Below are positions 50,148 to 58,732 of a stretch of 64,000 bases of DNA, piece by piece (position 1 is the stretch's first letter; every line of letters begins with the position of its first letter). The DNA is taken from contig NZ_JAUSBN010000047.1 in NCBI RefSeq assembly GCF_030651995.1, forward strand, positions 1-64,000. The letters run 5' to 3'. A program made the position numbers and the translations under genes. Origin of the DNA: Reyranella sp. (GTDB taxonomy: Bacteria; Pseudomonadota; Alphaproteobacteria; Reyranellales; Reyranellaceae). The notes under the pieces were generated by a model that had not been told where the DNA came from, made no database searches, and saw only the letters and a list, made by a program, of their open reading frames with translations.

Positions 50148-50767
50148 GGTCGGCCGGCCGGAGTGGTGAGAGGGCCGAGGAGCTCGGCAATCCAGGCCGG
50201 CGCATAGCGCAGGTCCTTGCGGATGGCCGGCCGGTCTGCCTCGGCGATATGGTGGGAGAGCGTGGTGAGGACACGGTCGTCGACCCGCTCCTGCCCGAGG
50301 TAGCGCAAGGCCTGGATAAGGGTGCCGCTTTTGCGCCCGGCTGTGGCCATGTTGCGTGGGGTGGTATGCTGCAGAAGGATCTCCCGCTTACCGATCTTCA
50401 CCTTGCGCGACGGACCGTCGGTCAGAAAGACGATGCGCGAGGGCACCTGGTCCGAGAGACCCAGCACGTTGGCGGCATAAGCGCCCGAGGGCTGAAGCCG
50501 GATGGCGTCGCGCACGACCAGCGCCCGGGCGATGGCATCGGCGGAAGGTGCCACGGTACCTAGCACCGGGTCATGCGCCGGGCAGTCATAGAGCCCGCGG
50601 GCGAGTTGGCGGATGCGGCCTTGGGCCTTCAAGCGCTTGAGCGCCGAGGCGACGGCGTTGCGGCTGCCGAGATCCGCCAGATGCGCTGGCGTGAACACCC
50701 AGCCCCCCTTGTGGCCGCTGATACGGCTGAGGACCTGTGTTTCCGTGGATCTGGGGTGTCTGGCCAT
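50144..50767 (-). CDS. AbiEi-type antitoxin (DUF6088 family)
   Basis: A 207-residue protein with an N-terminal winged helix: GWVFTPAHLADLGSRNAVASALKRLKAQGRIRQLARGLYDCP, then an antitoxin/DUF6088 body LQPSGAYAANVLGLSDQVPSRIVFLTDG and RKVKIGKREILLQHTTPRNMATAGRKSGTLIQALRYLG. AbiEi-like proteins neutralise the AbiEii toxin and repress their own operon through inverted repeats; a perfect one is immediately upstream (50773-50808). The stop overlaps the toxin start by 4 bases. Confidence 0.85.
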   Translation of the reverse strand: MARHPRSTETQVLSRISGHKGGWVFTPAHLADLGSRNAVASALKRLKAQGRIRQLARGLYDCPAHDPVLGTVAPSADAIARALVVRDAIRLQPSGAYAANVLGLSDQVPSRIVFLTDGPSRKVKIGKREILLQHTTPRNMATAGRKSGTLIQALRYLGQERVDDRVLTTLSHHIAEADRPAIRKDLRYAPAWIAELLGPLTTPAGRP

Positions 50768-50772
50768 GGATT

Positions 50773-50808
50773 ATTTGACACAAATAATGATTATTTTTTG
50801 TGTCAAAT
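50773..50808. promoter_or_regulatory. AbiEi operator candidate (perfect inverted repeat)
   Basis: ATTTGACACAAA (50773-50784) and its exact complement TTTGTGTCAAAT (50797-50808) are separated by 12 AT-rich bases. The element lies 5 bases upstream of the AbiEi ATG and touches the stop codon of the hsdM stub. Position and geometry fit a negative-autoregulation site. Confidence 0.75.
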
Positions 50809-51168
50809 CAACCACTCTTTTGGCGTCCGAGAAGGCCTGCGAGAGACTGCCGGACGGCGGCGGAACTCTCCAGCCAGGCCGAGAGGGCTTCGGGCAGCGC
50901 CGTCAGGGCGGATCGATCCGCTTCCTTCCACTCGGCCTCGGTTTCCCCGCCAACATAGAGCGGGATGCTGAGATTGCCTTCCTTCGCGCGGATGTCGCCG
51001 ATCGGTACGACGCGGGCGAAGCCGGGCTCGTCCTTGAAATCGCGATAGGCACGAACGACGCGCTGGAAATGCCCGTCGGTGAGAAAGCTCTGCGCCCGTT
51101 CGCGGGTGACTTCGTTCAACGCGTTGATGAAGAGGATTTTCCCGCGCCGGGCCCTGGGCTTCTGCGTA
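50808..51168 (-). pseudogene. hsdM remnant (C-terminal end only)
   Basis: The minus strand reads RARRGKILFINALNEVTRERAQSFLTDGH, VVRAYRDFKDEPGFARVVPIGDIRAKEGNLSIPLYVGG and on to a stop at 50808. This is the C-terminal segment of type I DNA methylases (HsdM). A full HsdM has about 500 residues and the catalytic NPPF and AdoMet motifs; all are missing. In-frame homology begins near 51168, just after a TAG, and 68 bases further is the ccmI stop. So the 5' three-quarters of hsdM were lost at this junction. A 103-codon frame with start TTG at 51119 could still be translated, but it would not be a methylase. Confidence 0.8.
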
Positions 51169-51235
51169 ACCTACCCGAAGTCGCATGACCGTATGCTGCC
51201 TATCGGCTAACGCCTATCCTGACATCTGAGCGGAT

Positions 51236-52543
51236 TCAGCGTGATGCTGCCTTGATCCTCTCCTCCAGCATCCCCCGGATCGGCGCATCCGCCGGGAGCA
51301 GGGCCAGCAGCGTCTTCCAGCGCTGCAGTGCCGCCGGCTTATTGCCCGCGGCCTCGGCGGCGACGCCCAGATAGAACAGGGCCAGCGCGTTGCGCGGCTC
51401 GGCCTTCTCCAGCCGCTCCAGCACGGCCACGGCCTGGGCCGAAGGCACGGCGCCGGGCGCGACCTGGCGCACATGCGCCTCGGCCCAGTCGGCCAGGATG
51501 CGCGCGTCGACGGGGGCCAGCGTGTCGGCGCGGCCGTAGGCGTCGGCGGCGTTGGCGTTCTCGCCCAGCACCTTCCAGGCATTGGCCAGGCGCAGCCAGC
51601 CGGCGCGGTCCTGCGGCGCGTCGGCGAGGCGCGCGGCCAGCCCCTCGACCATGGAGCGGATCGCCTGCTGGCGCTGCTCCGGCGCGAGCTGGGCCATCGC
51701 CTCCTGCTGCTCGCGGCTGGGCGTCGGCATGGTGGATTGCGGCGCCTGGGTGGATGGGGCGGATGGCGGCAGCTCGATGCCGGCGGCCTTGGCCACCCGC
51801 GCGATCTCGGCGCGCAGCATCGGCAGCCAGGGTGCGTCGGGCGGGCTGGCGGCCTCGAGGTCGCGCCAGCGGGCGATCGCGGCCTTCGACTCGCCGCTCT
51901 GCGCCTCGTGCAGGCCAAGATAGTAGAGGATGCGCGCATCGTCGGGCCGCGTCCTGAGCGCCCGCTGCAGCGCCTCGAGCGCCGGTTGCGTGACCGTGCC
52001 GCCGGCCTCCAGGGTCAGGCCTTCGCCCAGGGCGGCCAGCGCGTCGGCGTCGTTGGGGTCCTGCGCCAGGCGGGCGCGCGCCTCGGCCAGCAGGCCGGCG
52101 ACGTCGAGCTGGCGCGACGGGGCGGGGTGTTCGCTGCCCCTGTCGGCAAAGGGCGCGGCGGGCAGGCCGGGGCGGCCGGTCTGCAGGTAGAGGCCGAGCG
52201 CCAGCAGCGGCACGAACAGCGAGAGCGCCGGCGGCAGCCACTTCTGCACCGCGTCGGAGGGGGTCGAGGCTTTGGCGCTGCCCGTGGCGCTGCCCTTGGT
52301 GGTGGTTGTGGCGGCGTCGCCGGCGGCCAGCATGCGGCGCTCGATCTCGGTGCGGGCGGCGGCGGCCTCGGCGGGCTTGAGCGTCCCGGCGGCCCGCTCG
52401 CGCTCCAGCTCGGCCAGCTGGTCGCGGTAGATCGCCAGTTCGCCCGAGAGCCGGTCGCGCGCCGGCAGGCGCATCCGCAGGAGCGGCCAGAGCAGGGCGG
52501 CAACGGTCGCGGTGGTGAGCAGCGCCAGCAGGAATTCGAGCAT
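51236..52543 (-). CDS. ccmI: cytochrome c biogenesis protein CcmI
   Basis: Apocytochrome c chaperone, 435 residues. Two N-terminal membrane segments (LEFLLALLTTATVAALLWPLL; LPPALSLFVPLLALGLYL) enclose a cytoplasmic leucine-zipper-like loop LSGELAIYRDQLAELERERAAGTLKPAEAAAARTEIERRML, the CcmI hallmark. The periplasmic part has TPR repeats (DALAALGEGLTLEAGG..., ALQRALRTRPDDARILYYLGLHEAQSGE...). It is the last gene of the ccm operon, 6 bases after ccmH. Confidence 0.92.
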   Translation of the reverse strand: MLEFLLALLTTATVAALLWPLLRMRLPARDRLSGELAIYRDQLAELERERAAGTLKPAEAAAARTEIERRMLAAGDAATTTTKGSATGSAKASTPSDAVQKWLPPALSLFVPLLALGLYLQTGRPGLPAAPFADRGSEHPAPSRQLDVAGLLAEARARLAQDPNDADALAALGEGLTLEAGGTVTQPALEALQRALRTRPDDARILYYLGLHEAQSGESKAAIARWRDLEAASPPDAPWLPMLRAEIARVAKAAGIELPPSAPSTQAPQSTMPTPSREQQEAMAQLAPEQRQQAIRSMVEGLAARLADAPQDRAGWLRLANAWKVLGENANAADAYGRADTLAPVDARILADWAEAHVRQVAPGAVPSAQAVAVLERLEKAEPRNALALFYLGVAAEAAGNKPAALQRWKTLLALLPADAPIRGMLEERIKAASR

Positions 52544-52549
52544 GGCCGG

Positions 52550-52996
52550 TCAGCCCTTCAGGAGCGCGTCGAGGCGGCGGCGCTCCTCCTCGTCGAGCGG
52601 CTTGGGTGCTGCGATCGGTGTGTTTCGGTGGCGGCGCGCGGCCATGAGGAGCGCGGCGCCGGCCACGAGCAGCAGCAGCGGCGCGCCCAGCCAGAGGATC
52701 AGCGTGCCGGCCTTGAAGGGCGGCTTCAGCAGCACGTAGTCGCCGTAGCGCGCGACCATGTAGGCGAAGACGTCGCCGTTGCTGTCGCCGGCCGTCAGCC
52801 GCTCGCGCACCGCCCGGCGCATGTCGCGCGCCACCTCGGCCGAGGAATCGTCGATCGCCTGGTTCTGGCAGACGACGCAGCGCAACGCCCGCCCGATCTC
52901 CCGCGCGCGGGTCTCGAGCGCCGGGTCGGGCAGGACTTCGGACGGCTCGACGGCGAGGGCGGGGAACGCGAACAGCAGCGCGAGGAGGCAGAGCAT
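52550..52996 (-). CDS. ccmH: cytochrome c biogenesis protein CcmH
   Basis: Thioredox component that reduces apocytochrome c heme-site thiols. 148 residues: signal peptide MLCLLALLFAFPALA, redox motif LRCVVCQNQAIDDSSAEVARDMR, then NGDVFAYMVARYGDYVLLKPPF and a C-terminal membrane anchor LILWLGAPLLLLVAGAALLMA. The ATG at 52994-52996 is chosen because the preceding bases hold GAGGAGG, though this is unusually close; a TTG two codons upstream is an alternative. It is separated from ccmG by 254 bases of repeats. Confidence 0.92.
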   Translation of the reverse strand: MLCLLALLFAFPALAVEPSEVLPDPALETRAREIGRALRCVVCQNQAIDDSSAEVARDMRRAVRERLTAGDSNGDVFAYMVARYGDYVLLKPPFKAGTLILWLGAPLLLLVAGAALLMAARRHRNTPIAAPKPLDEEERRRLDALLKG

Positions 52997-53006
52997 CCTC
53001 CTCAAA

Positions 53007-53232
53007 CTCCTCTCCCCCGCTAGGGGGAGAGGCTGGGTGAGGGGGCGACGTACGCTTGACCACCTCACCCTCCCATCGCTCACGCGATGGGCCCCACCCT
53101 CTCCCCCGCTGCGCGGCGGAGAGGGAGTTTGAGCAGCCGCCCTCAAACTCCTCTCCCCCGCTAGGGGGAGAGGCTGGGTGAGGGGGCGGCGCACCCCCTC
53201 ACCTAACCTCTCCCCCAAGGGGGAGAGGAACA
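53007..53232. repeat. cluster of family A palindromes inside the ccm operon
   Basis: At least four related palindromes lie in the ccmG-ccmH gap: 53007-53032 and 53149-53173 (both TCTCCCCCGCTAGGGGGAGA, followed by the same GGCTGGGTGAGGGGG), a variant with CTCTCCCCCGCTGCGCGGCGGAGAG (read with a loop), and 53211-53228 (CTCTCCCCCAAGGGGGAGAG). A CATCGCTCACGCGATG dyad is also present. They do not have the even spacing of a CRISPR. Confidence 0.85.
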
Positions 53233-53250
53233 TGAAAAGACGGGCGCCGA

Positions 53251-53790
53251 TCACTTCACCGCCCCTTTCAGGAACGGCAGGATCGTCTCGTTCAGATCGC
53301 GCTCGGTGATGGGCCCGCGATAATGACGCCGCACGATGCCGGTGCCGTCGATCAGGTAGGTCTCGGGCACGCCGCTCAACCCCCAGTCGAGGCCGGTCTT
53401 GCCGTCGAGGTCGAAGCCCGCGAGCTTGAACGGATCGCCCAGCCGCTTCAGCCAGGGCAGCGCGTCGTCGCGCTTGTTCTTCCAGGCGATGCCCACGATC
53501 GTCGCGCCCTCGCGTTCGCGCAGCCGCGTGAACAGCGGATGCTCGGCCAGGCAGGGCGTGCACCAGCTCGCGAAGAAATTCACGATCACCGGTTTGCCGG
53601 TGCGCAGATCCGCGTCGGTGAGCGGCGCCTCGCCCGGGCGCAGCGCCGGCAGGTCGAGCTTCGGCGCCGGGCGGCCCACCATCACCGAGCCGATCGAGGC
53701 AGGGTCGCGGCCGCTGGTCAGCGACCAGGCGAAGAAGCCCGCCATCAGCGCGAGCGTCAGCAGCGGCAGGATGAAGAGCAGGCGGCGCAT
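53251..53790 (-). CDS. ccmG: thiol:disulfide interchange protein CcmG (DsbE)
   Basis: Membrane-anchored periplasmic thioredoxin, 179 residues. N-terminal anchor LLFILPLLTLALMAGFFAWSL, active site NFFASWCTPCLAEHP, Trp/Cys context as in DsbE, cis-Pro in WGLSGVPETYLIDGTG, and the final block HYRGPITERDLNETILPFL. It keeps CcmH/apocytochrome thiols reduced. It follows ccmF with no gap (53790/53791). Confidence 0.95.
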   Translation of the reverse strand: MRRLLFILPLLTLALMAGFFAWSLTSGRDPASIGSVMVGRPAPKLDLPALRPGEAPLTDADLRTGKPVIVNFFASWCTPCLAEHPLFTRLREREGATIVGIAWKNKRDDALPWLKRLGDPFKLAGFDLDGKTGLDWGLSGVPETYLIDGTGIVRRHYRGPITERDLNETILPFLKGAVK

Positions 53791-55740
53791 CTATTCGGCC
53801 GGCTGCAACGATGACGGACGTCGCGAGGGCGCGCCGATGCGCAGCCGCCGGTCCGACAGCGAGACGAAGCCGCCCAGCGCGCACAGCGCCGCGCCCAGCC
53901 AGATCCACGGCGCCAGCGGGTTGAGATAGAGGCGGATCACCCAGCCCTGCTTCGGATCGCCCTCGCCCAGGGTGGCGTAGAAGTCGCGCAGCAGGTTGGT
54001 CTGGATCGCCGTCTCGGCCACCTGTCGACGCTGCACGGTGAACAGCCGGCGCTCGGGCTGCAGCACCGTGTAGGGCTTGCCGCCGACGCTGACGTTGAGG
54101 GTCGCGCGCTCGGCGATGTAGTTGGGGCCGCGCACCTCCTCGATGCGATCGAGCACCACGGAATAGCCCGCGAAGGCGATGCGGTCGCCGGGCTTCATGG
54201 TCTGCATCACCTCGGTGCTCCACGAGGAGGTCGCGACCGAGCCCAGCACGACGAGGCCCAGCGACGCGTGGCTGATCACCATGCCCAGGGTCGAGCGCGG
54301 GATGGTTCGGAGCGTGCCACTGCGGAACCGGTCGGTCAGGGATGCGAGGCTGCCCAGAATCAGCCAGACGCCGAAGCCGAAGGCCAGCGCCGCCAAGGTC
54401 GAGCGGCTGTCGATCATGGTCATGGCGAACAGCGCCGCCGCCAGCGACACGACCAGCGCGAGCCGCAGGCGCATCAGCGCCGGTCCCAGTTCGGCGCGCT
54501 TCCAGCCGAGGAACGGGCCGACGCAGAGCGCGGCGAACAGCGGCGCGCAGAGCGGCACGAAGGTGGCGTTGAAGAAGGGCGGGCCGACCGAGACCTTGTT
54601 GCCGGTCAGCAGGTCGAGGAACAGCGGATAGAGCGTGCCCAGCAGCACCGTGACCGCCAGCGTGCACAGGAGCAGGTTGTTCAGGATCAGCGCGCCCTCG
54701 CGGCTGACCGGCTGGAACAGGCCGCCGCCCTGCAGCTGCGGCGCGCGCCAGGCGTAGAGCGCGAGGCCGCCGCCGGTGACGAACAGCAGGAAGGCCAGGA
54801 TGAACATGCCGCGCGACGGATCCTGCGCGAAGGCATGGACCGAGGTGAGCACGCCCGAGCGCACCAGGAATGTGCCGAGCAGCGACAGCGAGAAGGCGAG
54901 CAGGGCCAGCAGCACCGTCCAGCTCTTCAACGCGTCGCGCTTCTCCACCACGATGGCGGAGTGCAGCAGCGCGGTGCCGACGAGCCACGGCATCAGCGAG
55001 GCGTTCTCGACAGGATCCCAGAACCAGAACCCGCCCCAGCCCAGGATGTAATAGGCCCACCACGAGCCCAGCGCGATGCCGAGCGTCAGGAAGCACCAGG
55101 CGGCCAGCGCCCACGGCCGCACCCAGCGCGCCCAGGCGGCATCGACCCGGCCTTCGAGCAGGGCGGCGACCGCGAAGGCGTAGGTCACCGAGTAGCCGAC
55201 ATAGCCGAGGTAGAGCAGCGGCGGATGGAAGGCGAGGCCGGGATCCTGCAGCAGCGGGTTGAGCCCGTTGCCGTCGGGCGGCGCGGGATAGACGCGCGCG
55301 AACGGGTTGGAGGTGAAGAGCAGGAAGGCCAGGAAGCCGACGCCGATCAGCGCCTGGATCGCCAGCACGCGGCTGCGCAACGTGTCGGGCAGGTTGGCGC
55401 CGAAGACCGCGACCGCCGCGCCGAACAGCGCGAGGATCAGCGCCCACAGCAGCATCGAGCCCTCGTGGTTCCCCCACACGCCGCTGATCTTGTAGAGCAT
55501 CGGCTTGGCCGAATGCGAATTGTCGACGACGTTGAGGACCGAGAAGTCCGACGTGACATAGGCCTGCGTCAGCGCGCCGAACGAGACCAGCACGAGGAAG
55601 GCTTGCGTGAGGGCGGCGGTGCGGCCGAGGGCCATGAGGCGCAGATCGCCTCTGCTCGCGCCAATGAGCGGCAGCGTGCCCTGCACCAGCGCGACCGCGA
55701 GCGCCAGGATCAACGCGAAATGGCCGAGTTCGGGTATCAC
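53791..55740 (-). CDS. ccmF: heme lyase subunit CcmF
   Basis: Large membrane protein of cytochrome c heme ligation, 649 residues and about 15 membrane segments. The heme-handling motif is WGGFWFWDPVENASLMPWLVGTALLHSA, and conserved periplasmic histidines occur at NSHSAKPMLYKISGVWGNHEGSMLLW, and the back end is MISHASLGLVVLGSVATSSWSTE. It joins CcmH and CcmG. A family C repeat pair separates it from ccmE upstream. Confidence 0.96.
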   Translation of the reverse strand: MIPELGHFALILALAVALVQGTLPLIGASRGDLRLMALGRTAALTQAFLVLVSFGALTQAYVTSDFSVLNVVDNSHSAKPMLYKISGVWGNHEGSMLLWALILALFGAAVAVFGANLPDTLRSRVLAIQALIGVGFLAFLLFTSNPFARVYPAPPDGNGLNPLLQDPGLAFHPPLLYLGYVGYSVTYAFAVAALLEGRVDAAWARWVRPWALAAWCFLTLGIALGSWWAYYILGWGGFWFWDPVENASLMPWLVGTALLHSAIVVEKRDALKSWTVLLALLAFSLSLLGTFLVRSGVLTSVHAFAQDPSRGMFILAFLLFVTGGGLALYAWRAPQLQGGGLFQPVSREGALILNNLLLCTLAVTVLLGTLYPLFLDLLTGNKVSVGPPFFNATFVPLCAPLFAALCVGPFLGWKRAELGPALMRLRLALVVSLAAALFAMTMIDSRSTLAALAFGFGVWLILGSLASLTDRFRSGTLRTIPRSTLGMVISHASLGLVVLGSVATSSWSTEVMQTMKPGDRIAFAGYSVVLDRIEEVRGPNYIAERATLNVSVGGKPYTVLQPERRLFTVQRRQVAETAIQTNLLRDFYATLGEGDPKQGWVIRLYLNPLAPWIWLGAALCALGGFVSLSDRRLRIGAPSRRPSSLQPAE

Positions 55741-55759
55741 GACGCCTCCAACGGAAGCG

Positions 55760-55858
55760 AAAGGTCCCTCGCTACGCGCGGGATGACAGCAATTTTTGAA
55801 TTAAAGCACTGCGCCAACCACAACAAAATTGTCATACCGAACGAAGTGAGGGACCTTT
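55760..55858. repeat. diverged inverted repeat, family C, copy 2
   Basis: AAAGGTCCCTCGCTACGCGC to GGATGACA (55760-55788) and its imperfect complement TGTCAT...GAGGGACCTTT (55830-55858) face each other over a 41-base AT-rich loop. The arms match those of 17924-17994. It occupies the 157-base gap between ccmE and ccmF. Confidence 0.85.
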
Positions 55859-55897
55859 GCGTCACAGGCGCCAGCCCTGCGTCACAGACGACGGGGC

Positions 55898-56332
55898 TCA
55901 CTTCTTGTCCTTCCACTGGCCGCTTTCCTTCAAAGCCTTCGCGACCTCCGGAGGCATATAGTTCTCGTCATGCTTCGCCAGGATCTCGCGCGCCGCGAAC
56001 ACGCCGTCCGGGCCGAGCGAGCCCTCGGCGATCACGCCCTGCCCCTCGCGGAACAGGTCCGGCAGGATGCCGCGATAGACGACCTTCAGCGTCTTGTTGG
56101 TATCGGTGATGGTGAAGCGCACGATCTGCCCCTCCTTCTGGACGCTGCCCTCCTCGACCAGGCCGCCCAGCCGGAAACGGCGCTCGGGGCCGAGGCTCTT
56201 CTCGGCGACCTGGGTCGGCGAATAGAAGAAGACGAGGTTGTCGTTCAGCGCCGTGAGCACGAGCGCGGCGGCGACGCCGAGCGTCGTCAGCGATCCCAGC
56301 AGCAACCAGAGGCGGCGGCGTTTCGGGGTCAT
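55898..56332 (-). CDS. ccmE: heme chaperone CcmE
   Basis: Periplasmic heme chaperone, 144 residues. One N-terminal anchor ([22 protein letters not shown]), an OB-fold body ([31 protein letters not shown]), and the heme-binding histidine H121 in [13 protein letters not shown] with Tyr125. The ATG at 56330-56332 overlaps the ccmD stop by 4 bases. Confidence 0.96.
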   Translation of the reverse strand: MTPKRRRLWLLLGSLTTLGVAAALVLTALNDNLVFFYSPTQVAEKSLGPERRFRLGGLVEEGSVQKEGQIVRFTITDTNKTLKVVYRGILPDLFREGQGVIAEGSLGPDGVFAAREILAKHDENYMPPEVAKALKESGQWKDKK

Positions 56333-56469
56333 CGGCGCTTCTCCAGTCCGCGCGCCGCCAGGTCGCGCCGCACCTTGCGGCGCGCGCCGAGCGAGGCGAT
56401 CACCAGCCCGCCCAGGATGAAGGCGGAGACCAGCCAGGAGGCGAGGATATAGGCCGCGTGGCTGCTCAT
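56329..56469 (-). CDS. ccmD: heme exporter accessory protein CcmD
   Basis: A 46-residue single-span membrane protein: [22 protein letters not shown], then a basic cytoplasmic end ([17 protein letters not shown]). CcmD helps release holo-CcmE from CcmABC. Overlaps ccmC by 4 bases upstream and ccmE by 4 bases downstream. Confidence 0.9.
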   Translation of the reverse strand: MSSHAAYILASWLVSAFILGGLVIASLGARRKVRRDLAARGLEKRR

Positions 56470-57185
56470 GAAGCGGCCTCGGCATTCTCGAGCCGGCGGC
56501 GGTCGATCTCGGTCTCGGTGCGCAACAGCACCAGCCAGACGAACAGGAACAGCAGCGAGACCGCCATCCAGAGCAGCGGCACCAGGATCGAATTGTGGAT
56601 CGCCGGCGCATCGAGCCGCGTGATCGAGGCGGGCTGGTGCAAGGTGTTCCACCAGTCGACCGAGAACTTGATGATCGGCAGGTTGATCACGCCGATCAGC
56701 GCCAGGATCGCGGCCGCGCGATCGCCGCGCTCGGGCGAATCGTAGGCGCGGCTCAAGGCGATGTGGCCGAGATAGAGGAAGAACAGCAGCAGCATCGAGG
56801 TGAGCCGCGCGTCCCACACCCAGTAGGTGCCCCACATCGGCCGGCCCCACAGCGAGCCGGTCAGAAGGCACACCGCCGCGAAGCTGGCGCCGACGGGTGC
56901 GGCGGCGCGCGCCATCAGCGCCGCCAGCGGATGGCGCCACACCAGCAGCGAGGCGCCGAGCACGGCCAGCATGGCGTAGCCGCCCATCGACAGCCAGGCG
57001 GACGGCACGTGCACGAACATGATCCGCACCGTGTTGCCCTGCTGGTAGTCCTGCGGCGCCACGAAGAAGGCCATGTAGACGCCGACCGCCAGCATCAGCA
57101 CCGTGGCAAAGCCGAGGCCCGGCAGCACGCGCTGGCTGAAGCGGCGGAACCGCGCAGGATTGGCGAGAAAATGCAGGTCGGCCAT
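56466..57185 (-). CDS. ccmC: heme transporter subunit CcmC
   Basis: Heme-handling membrane protein, 239 residues, six segments. The WWD motif is [23 protein letters not shown], with flanking conserved histidines in MFVHVPSAW and [11 protein letters not shown]. It loads heme on CcmE. The start ATG at 57183-57185 gives [10 protein letters not shown]; an ATG three codons upstream is also possible. It lies 14 bases downstream of ccmB. Confidence 0.95.
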   Translation of the reverse strand: MADLHFLANPARFRRFSQRVLPGLGFATVLMLAVGVYMAFFVAPQDYQQGNTVRIMFVHVPSAWLSMGGYAMLAVLGASLLVWRHPLAALMARAAAPVGASFAAVCLLTGSLWGRPMWGTYWVWDARLTSMLLLFFLYLGHIALSRAYDSPERGDRAAAILALIGVINLPIIKFSVDWWNTLHQPASITRLDAPAIHNSILVPLLWMAVSLLFLFVWLVLLRTETEIDRRRLENAEAAS

Positions 57186-57199
57186 CGGCCCCATCCTCC

Positions 57200-57865
57200 C
57201 TATTCGCCGGCTTGCCGCAAGGCTGCGGCAATCGCCCAAGGCGTCGTGGCCAGGGCGACCAATGCAAGAGCGGCGAGGATCGCGACATGTGTCACGATGC
57301 CGTCACCCGCCGCCAGCGTCTCGATCGCGCCGGCGCCGAAGATCAGGGTCGGCACGCAGAGCGGCAGCGCGAGCAGCGCCAGCAGCGCGCCGGATTTGCG
57401 CGCCCCCAGCGTGAGGGCCGCCGCGAGCCCGCCGATCAACGACAAAGTGGGCGTGCCCACCAGCAGGGTGGCGCCCAGCGCCAGCAGGCTCTGCCCGTCG
57501 AGGCCGAAGGCGACGCCCAGCACGGGCGCCAGCAGGCTGAGCGGCAGGCCGGTCACGATCCAGTGAGCGAGGCATTTGGCCAGCGCCGCCAGCTCGAGCG
57601 GCCACGGCGCCAGCAGCAGCAGGTCGAGCGTGCCGTCCTCGTAGTCGGCGGCAAACAGCCGCTCCAGCGACAGAAGTGCTGCAAACAACGCGGCGCACCA
57701 CAGGACGCCCGCCGCGATGCGCGCCAGCACATTGGTCTCCGGGCCGATGCCCAGCGGGAACAGCACCGTCGCCACGACGAAGAAGGCCAGCACGACACCG
57801 ACATCGCCCGGCCGCCGCAGCACCAGGCGCAGGTCGCGCATGAGGAGCGTCGTGAAGCCGCTCAT
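57200..57865 (-). CDS. ccmB: heme exporter protein CcmB
   Basis: Permease partner of CcmA, 221 residues with six segments; start TTLLMRDLRLVLRRPGDVGVVLAFFVVATVLFPLGIGPE and the block LLALPLCVPTLIFGAGAIE match the family. Its first four bases overlap the ccmA stop (ATGA), coupling the two. Confidence 0.94.
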   Translation of the reverse strand: MSGFTTLLMRDLRLVLRRPGDVGVVLAFFVVATVLFPLGIGPETNVLARIAAGVLWCAALFAALLSLERLFAADYEDGTLDLLLLAPWPLELAALAKCLAHWIVTGLPLSLLAPVLGVAFGLDGQSLLALGATLLVGTPTLSLIGGLAAALTLGARKSGALLALLALPLCVPTLIFGAGAIETLAAGDGIVTHVAILAALALVALATTPWAIAAALRQAGE

Positions 57866-58536
57866 GCGACGTCACCATCATGTTCCTCTCCCCCTAGCGG
57901 GGGAGAGGTGCTTGAAAGGGTTGGGCCGAGTTCGAGCGAGCGTCCCTCGATGCCCAGCTCCGCGTGGGTCGCGGCGATGGCCAGTCCGCCCGCCGCGAGA
58001 TGGGCCTGCAGGGCCGTCCGGAAGGCTGCCTGCGCCGGTGCATCGAGCGCGTTCAGCGGCTCGTCGAGCAGCCAGAGCGGCGCCTGGGACAGCACCACCC
58101 GGGCCAGCGCCGTGCGGCGACGCTGCCCCGCCGAAAGAGTGCGCACCTCCCGTGCGGCCAGTCCGGTGAGATCGAGGGCCACCAGGGCGCCGTCCAGCCG
58201 GTCGCCGGCCTCGCCGCCCCGCAGCCGCTCGGCCACAGCCAAGTTCTCGATCACCGTGAGGTCGCCCTTCAGCCCCTCGAGATGGCCGAGCCAGGCCAGC
58301 CGGCCGCGCCAGGTCTCGGGATCCTCGGCGACGTCGACGCCCTGCCAGGCGACCGTCCCGGCCTCCGGCGGCGTCAGTCCGGCGAGCGCCCGCAGCAGGC
58401 TGGTCTTGCCGCTGCCGTTGCGGCCCGTCAGCGCCAGCAGCTCGCCCGCGCCCAGCCCGAAGGACAGGCGGTCGAACACCGGCCGGCCGCCGCGGCGGCA
58501 GGACAGGCCGGTCACTTCGAGAAGCGGAGGCACCAT
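57862..58536 (-). CDS. ccmA: cytochrome c biogenesis ATPase CcmA
   Basis: ATPase that frees holo-CcmE, 224 residues. Walker A TGRNGSGKTSLL, signature LSAGQRRRTALARVV, Walker B LWLLDEPLNALD. The ATG at 58534-58536 begins MVPPLLEVTG; the open frame upstream to 58599 reads through the region before the terminator and is unlikely. The last about 16 residues (SSTSPPLGGEEHDGDVA) come from a family A repeat (57885-57908) lying inside the coding sequence, so the C-terminus is not the family's own. First gene of the ccm operon in this strain. Confidence 0.94.
   Translation of the reverse strand: MVPPLLEVTGLSCRRGGRPVFDRLSFGLGAGELLALTGRNGSGKTSLLRALAGLTPPEAGTVAWQGVDVAEDPETWRGRLAWLGHLEGLKGDLTVIENLAVAERLRGGEAGDRLDGALVALDLTGLAAREVRTLSAGQRRRTALARVVLSQAPLWLLDEPLNALDAPAQAAFRTALQAHLAAGGLAIAATHAELGIEGRSLELGPTLSSTSPPLGGEEHDGDVA
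57885..57908. repeat. family A palindrome inside the 3' end of ccmA
   Basis: CCTCTCCCCCTAGCGGGGGAGAGG, the same core as at 4736-4759, is read through in frame as part of ccmA, just before the ccmB overlap. Confidence 0.85.
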
Positions 58537-58580
58537 GGGCGCCCTCGTAGCATGTGGGCAGGGGGCATGCCGCCCGCGGG

Positions 58581-58623
58581 CAAAGAAAAAGGCCGTCATC
58601 TCGGGGGAGGTGAGATGACGGCC
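58581..58623 (-). terminator. intrinsic terminator at the end of the ABC operon
   Basis: On the minus strand GGCCGTCATCTC pairs with GAGATGACGGCC (12 base pairs, 9-base loop) and is followed by TTTTTCTTT. It closes the importer operon that ends at 58955 and insulates ccmA. Confidence 0.85.
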
Positions 58624-58732
58624 TGAGCGCCTCCGAGGAGGCTAGAACGTGGCTTTGGGGGGACCACGTTCGGGGGAGATACCCAACCTAGATGGAAGCC
58701 CGGCGTGGCTGTCGCTAGACCCAAATGGGGCA

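Noticed and set aside
53003-53232. Possible CRISPR-like array between ccmG and ccmH
   Set aside because: Units are palindromic, differ in sequence and spacing, and no cas genes are present; they belong to the dispersed family A repeats.
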